Notes: generated by a model from the sequence alone, not told the origin. Shown: positions 8,470 through 16,952, counted from the first letter of the stretch. The stretch: DNA of 64,000 bases from Nocardia cyriacigeorgica (GCF_029868385.1 NZ_JARWNX010000040.1:186001-250000); one strand, 5' to 3'. Numbers and translations are program-made.

Positions 8470-8587
8470 GCCCCAATCATATGCGATCCAACATAAATTC
8501 ACCGCGGCCACCCGGGCGGCGAGCGCACCTGTATGAGTCGCCCTGGGTTTGGTGCCCACCTTCTTTCTTGGGAAGGATGGGCAGATC

Positions 8588-8899
8588 ATGCCTGCGAAGT
8601 ACGACGAAGCGACCAAGGCCAAAGCTGTCCGGCTGGTCGCCGAGCACCGTGACGACTACGACAGCGAGTGGGCCGCGATCACCGCGGTCTCGTCCCGGCT
8701 CGGGATGACCGGGGAGACACTGCGTAAATGGATCCGGCAAGCAGCGATCGACACCGGCGCCGCCGAGGGCGTCTCGACGGAGTCCGCGAAGCTGATCCGA
8801 GAGCAGAAACGCAAGATCGCCGAGCTGGAACAGACCATCGAAATCCTGAAAGCTGCAACAACTTTCTTCGCGCGGGAGAGCGACCCGCGACACCGGTAA
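8588..8899 (+). CDS. IS3-family transposase OrfA
   Basis: 103 residues from ATG 8588 (MPAKYDEATKAKAVRLVAEH). It holds a helix-turn-helix (VSSRLGMTGETLRKWIRQA) and a C-terminal leucine-zipper-like coiled coil (LIREQKRKIAELEQTIEILK). This is the DNA-binding half of an IS3 transposase. In this family OrfA and the OrfA-OrfB fusion are made from the same message by -1 ribosomal frameshifting. Here orfB lies in the -1 frame relative to orfA, as expected, with the shift expected near 8860-8895. An upstream ATG at 8549 lies inside the left inverted repeat and is less likely. Confidence 0.85.
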   Translation: MPAKYDEATKAKAVRLVAEHRDDYDSEWAAITAVSSRLGMTGETLRKWIRQAAIDTGAAEGVSTESAKLIREQKRKIAELEQTIEILKAATTFFARESDPRHR

Positions 8900-9855
8900 T
8901 CTGCGCGTTCATCGCCGAGCATCGCGCTCGGTTCGGGGTCGCTTCGATCTGCCGGGCGCTGACCGCGCACGGCGTCAAGATCGCCCCGAGGACCTTCCAC
9001 GCCTGGGCCTGGCGGGCACCGTCGAAACGGGCCTTGTGGGACACGACGGTCACCGCGATCCTCACCGGCTACTACGAGCCCGGCGACAACGGACGGCAGG
9101 CACGGGAGTCGCTCTACGGCGCCGAGAAGATGTGGGCTCACCTGCAACGTCAGGGCATCGCGGTGGCGCGTTGCACCGTGGAACGACTGATGCGGCAGCA
9201 CGGGTGGCGCGGTGTCACACGCCGCAAGAAGGTCCGCACCACCGAGCCCGACCCCGCCGCGTCGCGGGCACCGGACCTGGTCGACCGGCAATTCCGGGTT
9301 CCGGCACCGAACATGCTGCTGGTCGCGGACTTCACCTACGTCCGCCTGGTCACGGGCGTGTTCGTGTACACCGCGTTCGTCATCGACGCCTACGCGGGTC
9401 GGATCCTGGGATGGGAATGCTCGACCAGCAAAACCACCAGCTTCGTCGAGTCCGCGATCCGCCAGGCCGCTGCGGTCCGTGGCCGCGAAGGACACCCGCT
9501 GGCGGGCAACACTATTCACCATTCCGACGCCGGGTCTCAATACACAGCTTGGCGGCTCGGGGAGACGTTGTTGCTGTCGGGCATGGTCCCGTCGATCGGA
9601 TCGATCGGCGATGCCTACGATAATGCGTTGGCGGAGACCACAATTGGGCTATACAAGACCGAAGCAGTTCGTGACGACTCACCATTCCGGCGCGGCCCGC
9701 TACACCGCGTGGCCCGATGTTGAACTCCTGACCGCCGACTGGGTCGGCTGGTTCAACAACGCCCGGCTGATGCACCGCCTGGGCCGCAAACCGCCGGTCG
9801 AGTTCCAAGCCGACTACTATGCCGACCTGACCCAGCAACCCGCCGGAGTCGGATA
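8896..9855 (+). pseudogene. IS3-family transposase OrfB (DDE integrase) broken by a +1 base
   Basis: The DDE domain is readable: first Asp in LLVADFTYVRLVTG, second in TIHHSDAGSQYT, and Glu in NALAETTIGLYKTEA. The frame then ends early at GPLHRVARC. Dropping one C from the CCC run at 9713-9715 restores the family C-terminus (DVELLTADWVGWFNNARL, GRKPPVEFQADYYADL) to the stop after PAGVG. The lesion lies after the catalytic Glu but removes the conserved tail. No own start is visible; translation would come by frameshift from orfA. Confidence 0.8.
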
Positions 9856-10187
9856 ACCGGGTGCGCATCAAACGCGGGGCGATTCAGTTCCTGTCGGTAA
9901 TAGGTGGGTGGGCTGAATGTATCTAGGGCGCCTGAGGCTCGGCAACGGCGATCAAGGCCCCAGCAGTGGTGTAACGCAGCGTCCTTCGGTGCGGTGGGTC
10001 GGGCGCTGAGGTCGAGGGCGGTCGTTCGCATCATCTCTGGTGTCGGTGATGAGCGCGAGGCGGCCTTTGGTGAGGATGTCGAGGCCGAGGTCGCGGGCCT
10101 CCTTTCTGCCTCGTACAACACAGTTGCGGACCTACACCATCCGTGAAGGGCTCCTCGAATGAGTGGGATACTCCTGTGTTCCGGTGA

Positions 10188-10400
10188 TCAGGTCGCCGGC
10201 TTGGGTGACCACCACCACGGGGTGCGCGGCTCGAGGGCGCCGAAGTGGGGGATCAGCGCGGCCAGGACGGCGACGGTATCCGTGTGGATGGTGTGGACGA
10301 TGGTCAGCCGGTGTTTCCGCGTCAGTGCTTCATAGGTGGCCGGGTGGTGGGTGCTGTGCAGGAGGGCAACCGCCTGTGTCGGTGCGTCCGGTTCCGTCAC
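10188..10400 (-). CDS. small hypothetical protein or remnant
   Basis: From the GTG at 10400 the frame gives about 70 residues (VTEPDAPTQAVALLHSTHH, then YEALTRKHRLTIVHTIHTDT). The sequence looks protein-like, with a beta-alpha pattern faintly resembling the N-terminal part of actinobacterial serine-recombinase-related proteins. The open frame continues upstream to 10769, but that part is proline/arginine-rich shadow. No convincing ribosome site. It may be the end of a decayed gene. Confidence 0.3.
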   Translation of the reverse strand: MTEPDAPTQAVALLHSTHHPATYEALTRKHRLTIVHTIHTDTVAVLAALIPHFGALEPRTPWWWSPKPAT

Positions 10401-10778
10401 AGTGATTGCCCTTCCGCGATTCGATATGGACGTACCAGGACCGAGCCGCACGCCCTCGGTCCGGCGGCAACGCGCTCGAGGAGGTCGCGGTTGCGGGTGT
10501 GTCAAAGTCGGAGGGTGGTCGCCATCGACTGATTGTGTGCGCGTCTGGTGGGGAGTTTCGGTGGTTCTTGACGCAGGTGGTTGTCGACTGGGGCGGTGCC
10601 GGAGGGGATCGGGTCCGCCCGGGCGGGCTCGCGGACGGTGGTTTCGGTTGGAGGAACGGTCATAACGGTCGGCTCCGGGTTCTGTCGGGGCGAAAGTCGA
10701 GCGTGCGCCTCTGCGGATTGCGGTAGTGATTGGTTTCAGCATTGCTGTGTTCTTGCGGCAGAAGGACACGCTGAACCC

Positions 10779-10793
10779 GTACGGAAGCCGTAC
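10779..10793. promoter_or_regulatory. inverted repeat, possible operator
   Basis: GTACGG-AAG-CCGTAC is a perfect 6-bp inverted repeat with a 3-bp centre. It lies 26 bp before the tiny reading frame at 10820, and the spacing suits a dimeric repressor site. No cognate regulator gene is adjacent. Confidence 0.35.
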
Positions 10794-10819
10794 CCTGGCG
10801 GTATCGCAGCGGAGGGATA

Positions 10820-10936
10820 ATGCCGAAAGATGACGATTATCAGGTGGACTGGGGTCTAGGTCGCTGCGCTGCGTACCGCGTTGCGGGATACATAGGTTCA
10901 GTTCACCGACCGGATCGGGGTGAGCAACGGGCGTAG
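10820..10936 (+). CDS. possible 38-residue peptide
   Basis: ATG 10820 follows a strong GGAGGG ribosome site at 10811-10816. The peptide MPKDDDYQVDWGLGRCAAYR continues to a TAG after GEQRA. The start is acidic and then loses character, which may mean it is the head of a truncated gene rather than a full peptide. An inverted repeat lies just upstream. No homologue is recognised. Confidence 0.25.
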   Translation: MPKDDDYQVDWGLGRCAAYRVAGYIGSVHRPDRGEQRA

Positions 10937-11110
10937 ATTGCCGAACCCTGCCCGCCCGAGGTTCGCTCCCGGATGACGGAATCGACCCGATCTCCAGCCA
11001 TGTGATGCCGGTGGATATCGACAGCGATTACTGCGACGGAATGGATGCGCGCCGGCCGCGGATAGGCGAGGATGAGTGGCGTTGGGCATCAGCAACGGAC
11101 AGGGGACGCG

Positions 11111-12193
11111 ATGAAGGTCGCGGAAGTAATCGAGGCGCTGAAAGCATTGCTGAGGATCCAGCCGAATGTGACCGCCGGCAGTATAGAGGTCTACCTACCG
11201 GAACTCGATGACACGGTGACTATCGACGTTGCCGAAGTGCAACGGTATAGGCGTATCTGGGCACCGAACGGGGATCCGGCCCTGGAGTTCGTCATTGGCT
11301 CCGGTCAGGAGGTTCGCCCCTTGATCATCACGCCCGATGATGTTGTCTTTCAGCCCTTGGACACAGGCGTATTGCTGGATTTTCCGATCGAATTCAGCGT
11401 CGTGGATGCGCCACACATCGTGGCCTACACAGAAATGGAGCGCGCTGCGGAGAGGATCGCCGGCGTCTGCGAGCGCCCCGGACCGATCGAGCTGGGAAGT
11501 GTGGCGGCTGCTTTCCTGCTCGTCCGATGCTACGTAGCCGCTGCTGTACGAGCCGGCATGCGCCCAGTCCGAAGTGTGGCGTGGTGGCAGCGAGGCTGGT
11601 CCGCGGTCGGCGGGGATGTGCCACTACCGCCATTCCGGTTCGATCCAATGTGGGACGAATTGACCCACGAAGCAACCGAACTCGTGCTGGACGGCGAGGG
11701 ACCGAAGAGCCCGTGGGAGGGAGTGGTACCCGAGCTCACTGTCGCCGACTTCCAGCGTCTGGAGCCCGCACTCACTGCTGTCGGGCTTGACCAAGAGTTC
11801 GTAGGGTGCTGGACGGCGTCGATATCGGTAACGCCTGCGAAGTTCACCGAAGTGTTGTTGGACCAGCTGGACAGCGGACGTGCCTACGTCACCTTGTATC
11901 CGGAAGGAAGCGGCAGTGTCGACATAACGGTGCAGGGTGGCGCAGAGGTAGCGATCCTTCAGATCAGTTGGTGTGGTAGGGACGAGTTGCAGATCGACGA
12001 GATTCGGATTCCGGATGCACTGGCGCACACCGGCTTGTTCCAGCGCCTGATGTTCAATACCACGAGAATCGCAAAGATGCTCGGATTCGAGAGGGTTTCG
12101 CTTTTGGCCACCGGCGTCGGTGCATACGCTTTCGCGGCTACCGGTTACCCACGAGATCCGGAGTTGCGTAGGACACAGCACCGCGGCCGATAG
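11111..12193 (+). CDS. hypothetical protein with possible C-terminal GNAT-like fold
   Basis: 360 residues from ATG 11111, which is preceded by an AGGGGAC ribosome site. The N-terminal part (KVAEVIEALKALLRIQ) looks like a small substrate-recognition domain; the middle holds long hydrophobic helices (VAAAFLLVRCYVAAAVR). The end (ITVQGGAEVAILQISWCG, then FQRLMFNTTRIAKMLGFERV and ATGVGAYAFAATGYP) reads like the last strands of an acetyltransferase-type fold. I see no clear acetyl-CoA P-loop, so an enzymatic role is only a suggestion. A start at 11072 would add 13 residues lacking a ribosome site. Confidence 0.6.
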   Translation: MKVAEVIEALKALLRIQPNVTAGSIEVYLPELDDTVTIDVAEVQRYRRIWAPNGDPALEFVIGSGQEVRPLIITPDDVVFQPLDTGVLLDFPIEFSVVDAPHIVAYTEMERAAERIAGVCERPGPIELGSVAAAFLLVRCYVAAAVRAGMRPVRSVAWWQRGWSAVGGDVPLPPFRFDPMWDELTHEATELVLDGEGPKSPWEGVVPELTVADFQRLEPALTAVGLDQEFVGCWTASISVTPAKFTEVLLDQLDSGRAYVTLYPEGSGSVDITVQGGAEVAILQISWCGRDELQIDEIRIPDALAHTGLFQRLMFNTTRIAKMLGFERVSLLATGVGAYAFAATGYPRDPELRRTQHRGR

Positions 12194-12200
12194 TGCGGTT

Positions 12201-12917
12201 TCACCGCAATGCTTTTCGGCGCAGCATGGCCATGGCTTCGGTGCCGACCGTTTCCTGAATCGCCGACAGCAATGTTGAGCAGTAGTCTCTTACACCCGCC
12301 AAGTCGGCACGTGCGGTAGCGATTTCTGTATTTACCTGTTCGCGGGTGCTGACGGGTGCTTGGCGAATGTCGCGCACCGCCCGTGCCCCGATGCTGCGAA
12401 TGCTCTCAGCGAGGGCGACGGTGTATTCCGGTCGGTGGATGCCTAGACCATTGGTATCGGAACGGCCGGCATCTACTATTCGCGTGACATCGTTGGCGGG
12501 CAAGAAGAACAGAGTTGTGGTAGAGAAGTGACTTCTCGCGACTTGCTGGCACCACCGGGTCAGCAGTCCGGACTTCTTGTCAACCAGCGGGGCCAGATCC
12601 AGATAGAAGTCTGCATCGATGGTTGCCAGCACGGTCTGGGAACCATCCAGTTGGGACCGAATGCCGTCCACCGCCTGCGCCTGTTCATCCAGTAGGCGAA
12701 CGAATTCCGCGGACAGTTCCGGCGAATCGTCGCCATCGACCAGCCGCTCCGCCATCTCCAGCAACTGCTGACCGCGAACACACAGGTCCTGTAATCCGGT
12801 GAGTAGACGCACCAAGTGTGCGGCGACGTCGGCATCCTTGCCCGCGCGCTTGCCGTCGACGAAACCTCCCCAGTGTGACGACAAGATCTCGGCCAGCTTC
12901 GAGATCAGCTCGAACAT
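12201..12917 (-). CDS. hypothetical helical protein
   Basis: 238 residues from ATG 12917, preceded by a strong AGGAGGAAG site (the frame itself opens at 13079). It starts MFELISKLAEILSSHWGGF and is almost all helix, with heptad-like stretches (GLQDLCVRGQQLLEMAERL, DEQAQAVDGIRSQL). No membrane span or signal peptide. The family is not recognised. It is convergent with the preceding gene, with 7 bases between stops. Confidence 0.65.
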   Translation of the reverse strand: MFELISKLAEILSSHWGGFVDGKRAGKDADVAAHLVRLLTGLQDLCVRGQQLLEMAERLVDGDDSPELSAEFVRLLDEQAQAVDGIRSQLDGSQTVLATIDADFYLDLAPLVDKKSGLLTRWCQQVARSHFSTTTLFFLPANDVTRIVDAGRSDTNGLGIHRPEYTVALAESIRSIGARAVRDIRQAPVSTREQVNTEIATARADLAGVRDYCSTLLSAIQETVGTEAMAMLRRKALR

Positions 12918-13379
12918 CCCACTTCCTCCTCCGACGCGGATCGCGCAGTGCGGTGCCCAGGTATGGCGATGATGTGGGCTTACCGAAATGCGCTGATCGT
13001 GAATGCCCGTCATTGTATGAGCGCCGAGGGACACCTGCCCGGTTGGAGATTCCACACCGCGCCATGTGGTCCGGTCCATCCCACCTCTGTGAGGGCTGGC
13101 TCAGCCAGGAGCGACTTCAGCCCCGCGCGCTCAAAGGTCCCCAAATCCGTGCCGGTTCAGTTCAGCAGGTTGTTCCAGCCGGGCCTCACGTCACCGGAGC
13201 CGAACTCGATAGGGCGCTGAGCAGCGGCCCCGAATGCGGCGGGCACGCGGTCGCCTATCTCCGAGAAGATGAGCCAATCCTGGTGCTATCTGCTTCTTCG
13301 GGCTGCTGAAGAACTGCCGGGTGCCTCAGGGTCTCTGACCGAAGGAGGCCCCCGACAGTTGTCTGGTCGATCGGGTCGA
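12918..13379. other. intergenic region with a duplicated lipoprotein gene fragment
   Basis: About 460 bases between two minus-strand genes. The last 160 or so coding bases (13146-13309) are a remnant of the lipoprotein-like gene found intact at 17379-17873. The rest carries no recognised gene; it must hold the promoter of the minus-strand gene starting at 12917. Confidence 0.45.
13146..13309 (+). pseudogene. C-terminal copy fragment of the lipoprotein-like gene at 17379
   Basis: The frame reads VQQVVPAGPHVTGAELDRAL, SSGPECGGHAVAYLREDEPI, LVLSASSGC. The intact gene ends VQQVVPPGRYATGPDLDRAL, RSGPEWRGNATGYLQENAPI, LVLSGSAGG. The match is clear over about 53 residues and also at the DNA level (for example gttcagcaggttgt in both). 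The N-terminal two thirds and the signal peptide are missing, so this is a degenerate paralogue. Confidence 0.65.
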
Positions 13380-14234
13380 TCAGCTCACTGCGACGAACAC
13401 CTTGTCGGAGAGTAGTGTCGGTTCAACGGCAAGGGTACCTTGCGCCGCCGATGCGGACGGCACAATGAATTCGACGTTGCCGGTGGTCGACGCTCCCTCG
13501 AAAAGGGGGCTGGTTGTGTCGAGTGCGTCGGGAGCGACGGCGTTGCTGTCGTGGGAGTTCACGGTGTTCCCGTCCGCAGTTATGTAGCTGACCGTTGCGA
13601 ATGGCGTATCGCCTTGTGGGTCGGTCCCAATATAGGTGATCGTGACATTCGCCAGTAGATACTGCGAGCCTGGCGGGGGCGGGTCGTTGAACTGGTTCTC
13701 CGCGGCGACAGCATCATTCGCGTTGAGCGTGACGCTGTTGACAGTCACCTGCCAGTCGCCGTCGGTGATCACCGACCCCAGTGGGTACGGATTTGCACGT
13801 GTGCCCTGATCCGGTGATGCGTCCTGGTCGCGGGCGTCGGAGTCGGTTGCCTGTCCGGGTGCCGCCGGGGTGGCAACCGATACGTCGCTGCTGTTGAACG
13901 CATCGTCGAACGCATCGGAGACAACGGTGAGGAAGACAACGAAACCGACGACGGTGCCGACGACCGAGATGATGATGGCGGCGATGCTGGTGCCTTTGGT
14001 CTTGCCGGACTGGCACACCCCCACGATTCCGAGGATGAAAGCGATCGGGAGGAGAACCCATCCAACGATCAGAGCCCCAGGAATGCAGGCGAAGATGAAG
14101 CCAATGACGGCTGTAATGACCGCGATTATCCCGAGGGTGTTCCGCTCTTTTCTCGGTGCGGCGGGCAGTCCTGGGTACGGGCCGGGAGGCGACCATGGAG
14201 GCATCGACGAGGGCGGGATGGGAGGCGAGGTCAT
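13380..14234 (-). CDS. DUF4190/DUF4352 membrane-anchored extracellular protein
   Basis: 284 residues from ATG 14234 (MTSPPIPPSSMPPWSPPGPY). A proline-rich cytoplasmic head is followed by two adjacent membrane helices (LGIIAVITAVIGFIFACIPG, ALIVGWVLLPIAFILGIVGV) as in DUF4190, and a third (SIAAIIISVVGTVVGFVVFL). A Ser/Asp/Ala linker leads to a C-terminal beta-sandwich of the DUF4352 kind (YLLANVTITYIGTDPQGD, NVEFIVPSASAAQGTLAV). DUF4352 domains are extracellular immunoglobulin-like folds of unknown role in the actinobacterial envelope. A shorter relative lies at 21143-21775. Confidence 0.8.
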   Translation of the reverse strand: MTSPPIPPSSMPPWSPPGPYPGLPAAPRKERNTLGIIAVITAVIGFIFACIPGALIVGWVLLPIAFILGIVGVCQSGKTKGTSIAAIIISVVGTVVGFVVFLTVVSDAFDDAFNSSDVSVATPAAPGQATDSDARDQDASPDQGTRANPYPLGSVITDGDWQVTVNSVTLNANDAVAAENQFNDPPPPGSQYLLANVTITYIGTDPQGDTPFATVSYITADGNTVNSHDSNAVAPDALDTTSPLFEGASTTGNVEFIVPSASAAQGTLAVEPTLLSDKVFVAVS

Positions 14235-14552
14235 AGTTGCGCACCTTCGGTTGTGCAGGGTCAGGTGGAGGGCTTGGTCAGCGCATTTCGTGGCGTTCAC
14301 TGACTAATAGCCCGCGCTGTGAGGTGCGTTACAGAGAAGTTTCGACCTGCCCGCTCGAGTCGGAAATGGCTGGTCATCGCGTTGGAACGCGGTTGTCCAG
14401 CGTCCGGATACCTGACGTCGGACTATGCGAGGCTGGTAGCCAACCGAAGAAGTGCGTGCGCCGTAGGCGGGTTGTCCTGCTCGGCAAGCAGCGGCGTGAG
14501 GCGGCTTGGCCTCTGTCATCGAGCTGGCTGCGGACGAGCCCGCGCTGCGAGG
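14235..14552. other. intergenic stretch, nothing recognised
   Basis: 318 bases between two minus-strand genes. It should contain the promoter of the DUF4352 gene starting at 14234. I see no tRNA, repeat or credible reading frame. Confidence 0.35.
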
Positions 14553-14747
14553 CTATTCGCTCAGGTAGTGCTCGATCTCGGCCAGGGAAGTGGATTCGAA
14601 CAGTCGCTCGCCTTCCTCGAGGTCCACGAGCGTCCATCGGTTGGGCTCTTTCGGTTCGGCGATCAGCTGGTATCCGGCGCGGCGAGCACGGGCCATCAGG
14701 AAGCGTAGGCGGCCGGTGTCCGGGGCGAGCTGGTGATCGTCGGTCAC
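14553..14747 (-). CDS. 64-residue hypothetical protein
   Basis: From the GTG at 14747 the product is MTDDHQLAPDTGRLRFLMAR and on to AEIEHYLSE. The GTG overlaps the TGA of the 50-residue gene upstream (GTGA), a typical coupled start, so I prefer it to the ATG at 14777, which would overlap that gene heavily. The small alpha-beta sequence (GYQLIAEPKEPNRWTLVDLE) resembles short proteins found beside XRE-DUF5753 regulators in nocardiae. Function unknown. Last gene of a four-gene minus-strand operon beginning at 15607. Confidence 0.7.
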   Translation of the reverse strand: MTDDHQLAPDTGRLRFLMARARRAGYQLIAEPKEPNRWTLVDLEEGERLFESTSLAEIEHYLSE

Positions 14748-14896
14748 TGCGTACTCCCGTCGATTGTGGTTTGCCATAGACGCAAGGCCTCGGCGATACG
14801 CGTCAATTCGGTGAAGTCCAGTTGGCAAACCAGACGGACTCTCGGTGAGGGGATCTGAGTTCGGCCGGGCTCACGCCGCGGCAGTTCGTCGAGCAT
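14744..14896 (-). CDS. 50-residue hypothetical protein
   Basis: A short frame, MLDELPRREPGRTQIPSP then RVRLVCQLDFTELTRIAEAL and RLWQTTIDGSTQ. The ATG at 14896 has a good GGAGGT site 4-9 bases before it. The stop overlaps the next start (GTGA). The sequence LVCQLDFTELTRIAEALRLW is strongly protein-like, so I consider it real despite its size. It is probably co-translated with its neighbours. Function unknown. Confidence 0.65.
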   Translation of the reverse strand: MLDELPRREPGRTQIPSPRVRLVCQLDFTELTRIAEALRLWQTTIDGSTQ

Positions 14897-14915
14897 GTGT
14901 ACCTCCGGATCGTGG

Positions 14916-15116
14916 TCAGAAGCCCATGTGCGGCCGGTCGGCCGGCACCATGCGGCGTGCTTCGACGAGGCGGGCCTTGGCTTGCTGTTTGATCGGGCAG
15001 ACCGAGATGGGGCAATCGATGTGCCGCTGCATCACCGCGTGCGCGAGGTCGATCGTCATGGTGGGCAGGCGGCGGTGTTCGGTGATGGCCAACCCGAACG
15101 TGCCGGGTGAGGTCAT
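14916..15116 (-). CDS. 66-residue hypothetical protein
   Basis: ATG 15116 overlaps the stop of the upstream gene (ATGA). The product starts MTSPGTFGLAITEHRRLPTM and ends with a basic helix KQQAKARLVEARRMVPADRP. It has a Cys pair (IDCPISVCPIKQQ). It sits second in the small-gene operon divergent from the XRE-DUF5753 regulator. An overlapping longer frame at 14803-15126 is proline/arginine-rich and looks like a shadow. Function unknown. Confidence 0.65.
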   Translation of the reverse strand: MTSPGTFGLAITEHRRLPTMTIDLAHAVMQRHIDCPISVCPIKQQAKARLVEARRMVPADRPHMGF

Positions 15117-15607
15117 CGGGACTCAACAGCGGTCGGGATGCTGCGCCAGCCGGTCCGAGCGGCGCAGGCGCGGATCGAATCGATGACTGTCAGCCCGGAC
15201 GGGCGGATCGCGCAGGGCGGGAGGTGAATCCAGCGACGGAAGAGCTCGCCACGGTCGCTGGGGGAGGGGAGCGCGATGGTGGCGCCGGTGCGAACGATGG
15301 ACACGTTCAGGCGGAACATCTCGGCGAAGAGGGCGGTATCGTCGGGGATGTCGGGTTCGACGAGAAAGCTCCACCGGCCGGACCGGACGTGGGAAATGAT
15401 CGGCCCGGCGCCGCGGCCGCGACAGCGTTCCAGGTCCGATTGGACGGCAAGCCCGAGCGCCGACGGCATCATCAGCGCCCATACCTGCACCGCCGGTACA
15501 ACAATGCGGCCGAGCTCGACGGGTTGGATCCAAGCCGGCAGGCCGCAGACATCGCGGTAGTACCGGCAGCGAGTGCGCGGCGCATCGCCGAATGGAACAT
15601 GCTCCAT
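15113..15607 (-). CDS. 164-residue hypothetical protein
   Basis: From ATG 15607 (MEHVPFGDAPRTRCRYYRDV). The core GLAVQSDLERCRGRGAGPI, then HVRSGRWSFLVEPDIPDDTA and the end WIHLPPCAIRPSGLTVIDSI recall small actinobacterial proteins related to the N-terminal part of primase-polymerase-like proteins. That relation is weak and from memory. It is the first gene of the operon and is divergent from the regulator at 15859, with 251 bases between them, which presumably contain both promoters. Confidence 0.55.
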   Translation of the reverse strand: MEHVPFGDAPRTRCRYYRDVCGLPAWIQPVELGRIVVPAVQVWALMMPSALGLAVQSDLERCRGRGAGPIISHVRSGRWSFLVEPDIPDDTALFAEMFRLNVSIVRTGATIALPSPSDRGELFRRWIHLPPCAIRPSGLTVIDSIRACAARTGWRSIPTAVESR

Positions 15608-15858
15608 GGCACAGACTTTCGGGGTTCGAGGGTTGGAAGCGCCCGGCCCGGTGCGATGACGGACACCGGAGCGGGAGTGACGGAACGGATTCGGGGCGTC
15701 TCCCTGCCGGGCGCAGATCCAGTTGACCACCATCGACGGTCGTCGGGAACGTTCCCGAGCGAGTTTTCGCGATCCGGCGGCGAAAGTCCCCGAGCGCCGT
15801 CACGATTGGTTCCAGTACGAACCCCGAATCGTCCGCGCAACCACTACGGAGCACCACG

Positions 15859-16752
15859 ATGACCGCGAGTTCGACGACGACCAACTCCACGCTCCCGCGC
15901 CGCATACTCGCGGGACTACTCAGGGAGAAGCGGATAGCCGCCGGAATCTCCGTGGAAGCCGCCCGGCAAGCGATCGGCGTCTCGAAGCAGACGTTCTGGA
16001 GGATGGAGACCGGGCAACCGACGAAGATCAATCCGCTGTTCATCAGCCATCTGGCGCAGATGTACCGGGTGGATGCCAGGGACACCGAGGTGCTACTGGG
16101 TCTGACCGAGGAGACGCACGCGAAGGGCTGGTGGCACGCCTTCGGCGAGGCGATCCCGAAACACTTCGACCTGTATGTCGGCCTCGAAGACGCCGCCAAG
16201 AGCTTCAGCTCGTACCACACGATGCTGCTGCCGGGGCTGTTGCAGACCATGGACTACCGGCGCGAGGTGATCTGGGCAGAGTTTCCCGGCATGACAACGG
16301 AGGAGGTGGATCTTCGACTCGAGCTGCACAAGAGGCGGCTCGAGCGGCTACACAGCCGAGAGAATCCGCTGGAGCTGAACGTCTTGCTGGACGAATCCGT
16401 GCTTCGCCGCCGGATCGGGTCGCCGCAGATCATGGCGGACCAGTTGAACCATCTGCTGGCGACCGACCAACTGCCCCACGTATCGATCCGCGTCGTGCCG
16501 CTTGACGGCCGACGGCACAAGGGTGTCGTCACCGGCCACTTCGTCATCCTGGAGTTCCCGAACCACCCGACGGCGAACCTCACCGACCCGCCGGTCATCT
16601 ACGTCCAGGGCTTTACCGGCGCGCTATACCTGGACAAGCGTGCAGAGTTCGAGCAGTACCGCGATGCGTATGCTGACATTCAGCGTGTCGCGTTGGATGA
16701 GACCGAGAGTCGTCGGTGCATCCAAGCAATAGCAGAGGAGTGGGTTCGGTGA
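15859..16752 (+). CDS. XRE-family HTH regulator with DUF5753 domain
   Basis: 297 residues. An N-terminal Cro/CI-type helix-turn-helix (LAGLLREKRIAAGISVEAAR, AIGVSKQTFWRMETGQPTKI) is followed by the DUF5753 domain, recognised by MLLPGLLQTMDYRREVIW, LDESVLRRRIGSPQIMADQL and the end VALDETESRRCIQAIAEEW. In actinobacteria these regulators pair with DUF397 proteins in the next gene, as here, and the pairs behave like regulator/antagonist modules, with Streptomyces WhiJ-like systems as the model. DNA targets are unknown. The ATG follows an ACGGAGC site, and the stop overlaps the next start. Confidence 0.9.
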   Translation: MTASSTTTNSTLPRRILAGLLREKRIAAGISVEAARQAIGVSKQTFWRMETGQPTKINPLFISHLAQMYRVDARDTEVLLGLTEETHAKGWWHAFGEAIPKHFDLYVGLEDAAKSFSSYHTMLLPGLLQTMDYRREVIWAEFPGMTTEEVDLRLELHKRRLERLHSRENPLELNVLLDESVLRRRIGSPQIMADQLNHLLATDQLPHVSIRVVPLDGRRHKGVVTGHFVILEFPNHPTANLTDPPVIYVQGFTGALYLDKRAEFEQYRDAYADIQRVALDETESRRCIQAIAEEWVR

Positions 16753-16952
16753 GCGTTGATCTATCGGGAGCGCGTTGGTTCAAGAGCAGCCACAGCTCGG
16801 GGAGCCAGGAGTGCGTCGAGGTCGCTCATGTGGACGCGGGCGTCGGTGTGCGTGACTCGAAGAACCCCACTGGTCCCGTCCTCGTCTTCACCCCGGAGGT
16901 TTGGGACGGTTTCACCGCTGCTGTCCAGCACGGCGAACTCGGGTCGGCCTGA
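16749..16952 (+). CDS. DUF397 domain protein (first copy)
   Basis: 67 residues from the GTG at 16749, which overlaps the regulator's stop (GTGA). It has the DUF397 hallmarks: ARWFKSSHSSGSQECVEVAH, VGVRDSKNPTGPVLVF and WDGFTAAVQHGEL. DUF397 proteins are small partners encoded next to XRE-DUF5753 regulators and are thought to modulate them. Translational coupling supports a stoichiometric partnership with the gene before it. Confidence 0.9.
   Translation: MSVDLSGARWFKSSHSSGSQECVEVAHVDAGVGVRDSKNPTGPVLVFTPEVWDGFTAAVQHGELGSA

Larger units (their letters stand above)
8534..9886 (+). mobile_element. IS3-family insertion sequence, 1,353 bp, frameshifted
   Basis: The ends are 26-bp imperfect inverted repeats at 8534-8559 and 9861-9886, starting TGAGTCGCCC and TGAATCGCCC, with five mismatches. 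Both start with TG, as IS3 elements do. Inside are orfA and an orfB in the -1 frame. The flanking trinucleotides are gta (left) and gtt (right), so no exact 3-bp target duplication is visible. OrfB carries a one-base insertion, so the copy is probably not autonomous. Confidence 0.85.
9887..11110. other. 1.2-kb degenerate stretch without a secure gene
   Basis: Right of the IS3 element. It holds broken minus-strand coding scraps, for example KEARDLGLDILTKGRLALIT near 10010-10110, which I cannot assign. It also holds a possible small minus-strand frame at 10188-10400 and a tiny plus-strand frame at 10820-10936 behind an inverted repeat. Overall it looks like decayed mobile DNA. Confidence 0.4.

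Noticed and set aside
14803..15126. A 107-codon minus-strand gene
   Set aside because: Proline/arginine-rich and overlapping two better-supported small genes with proper coupling signals.
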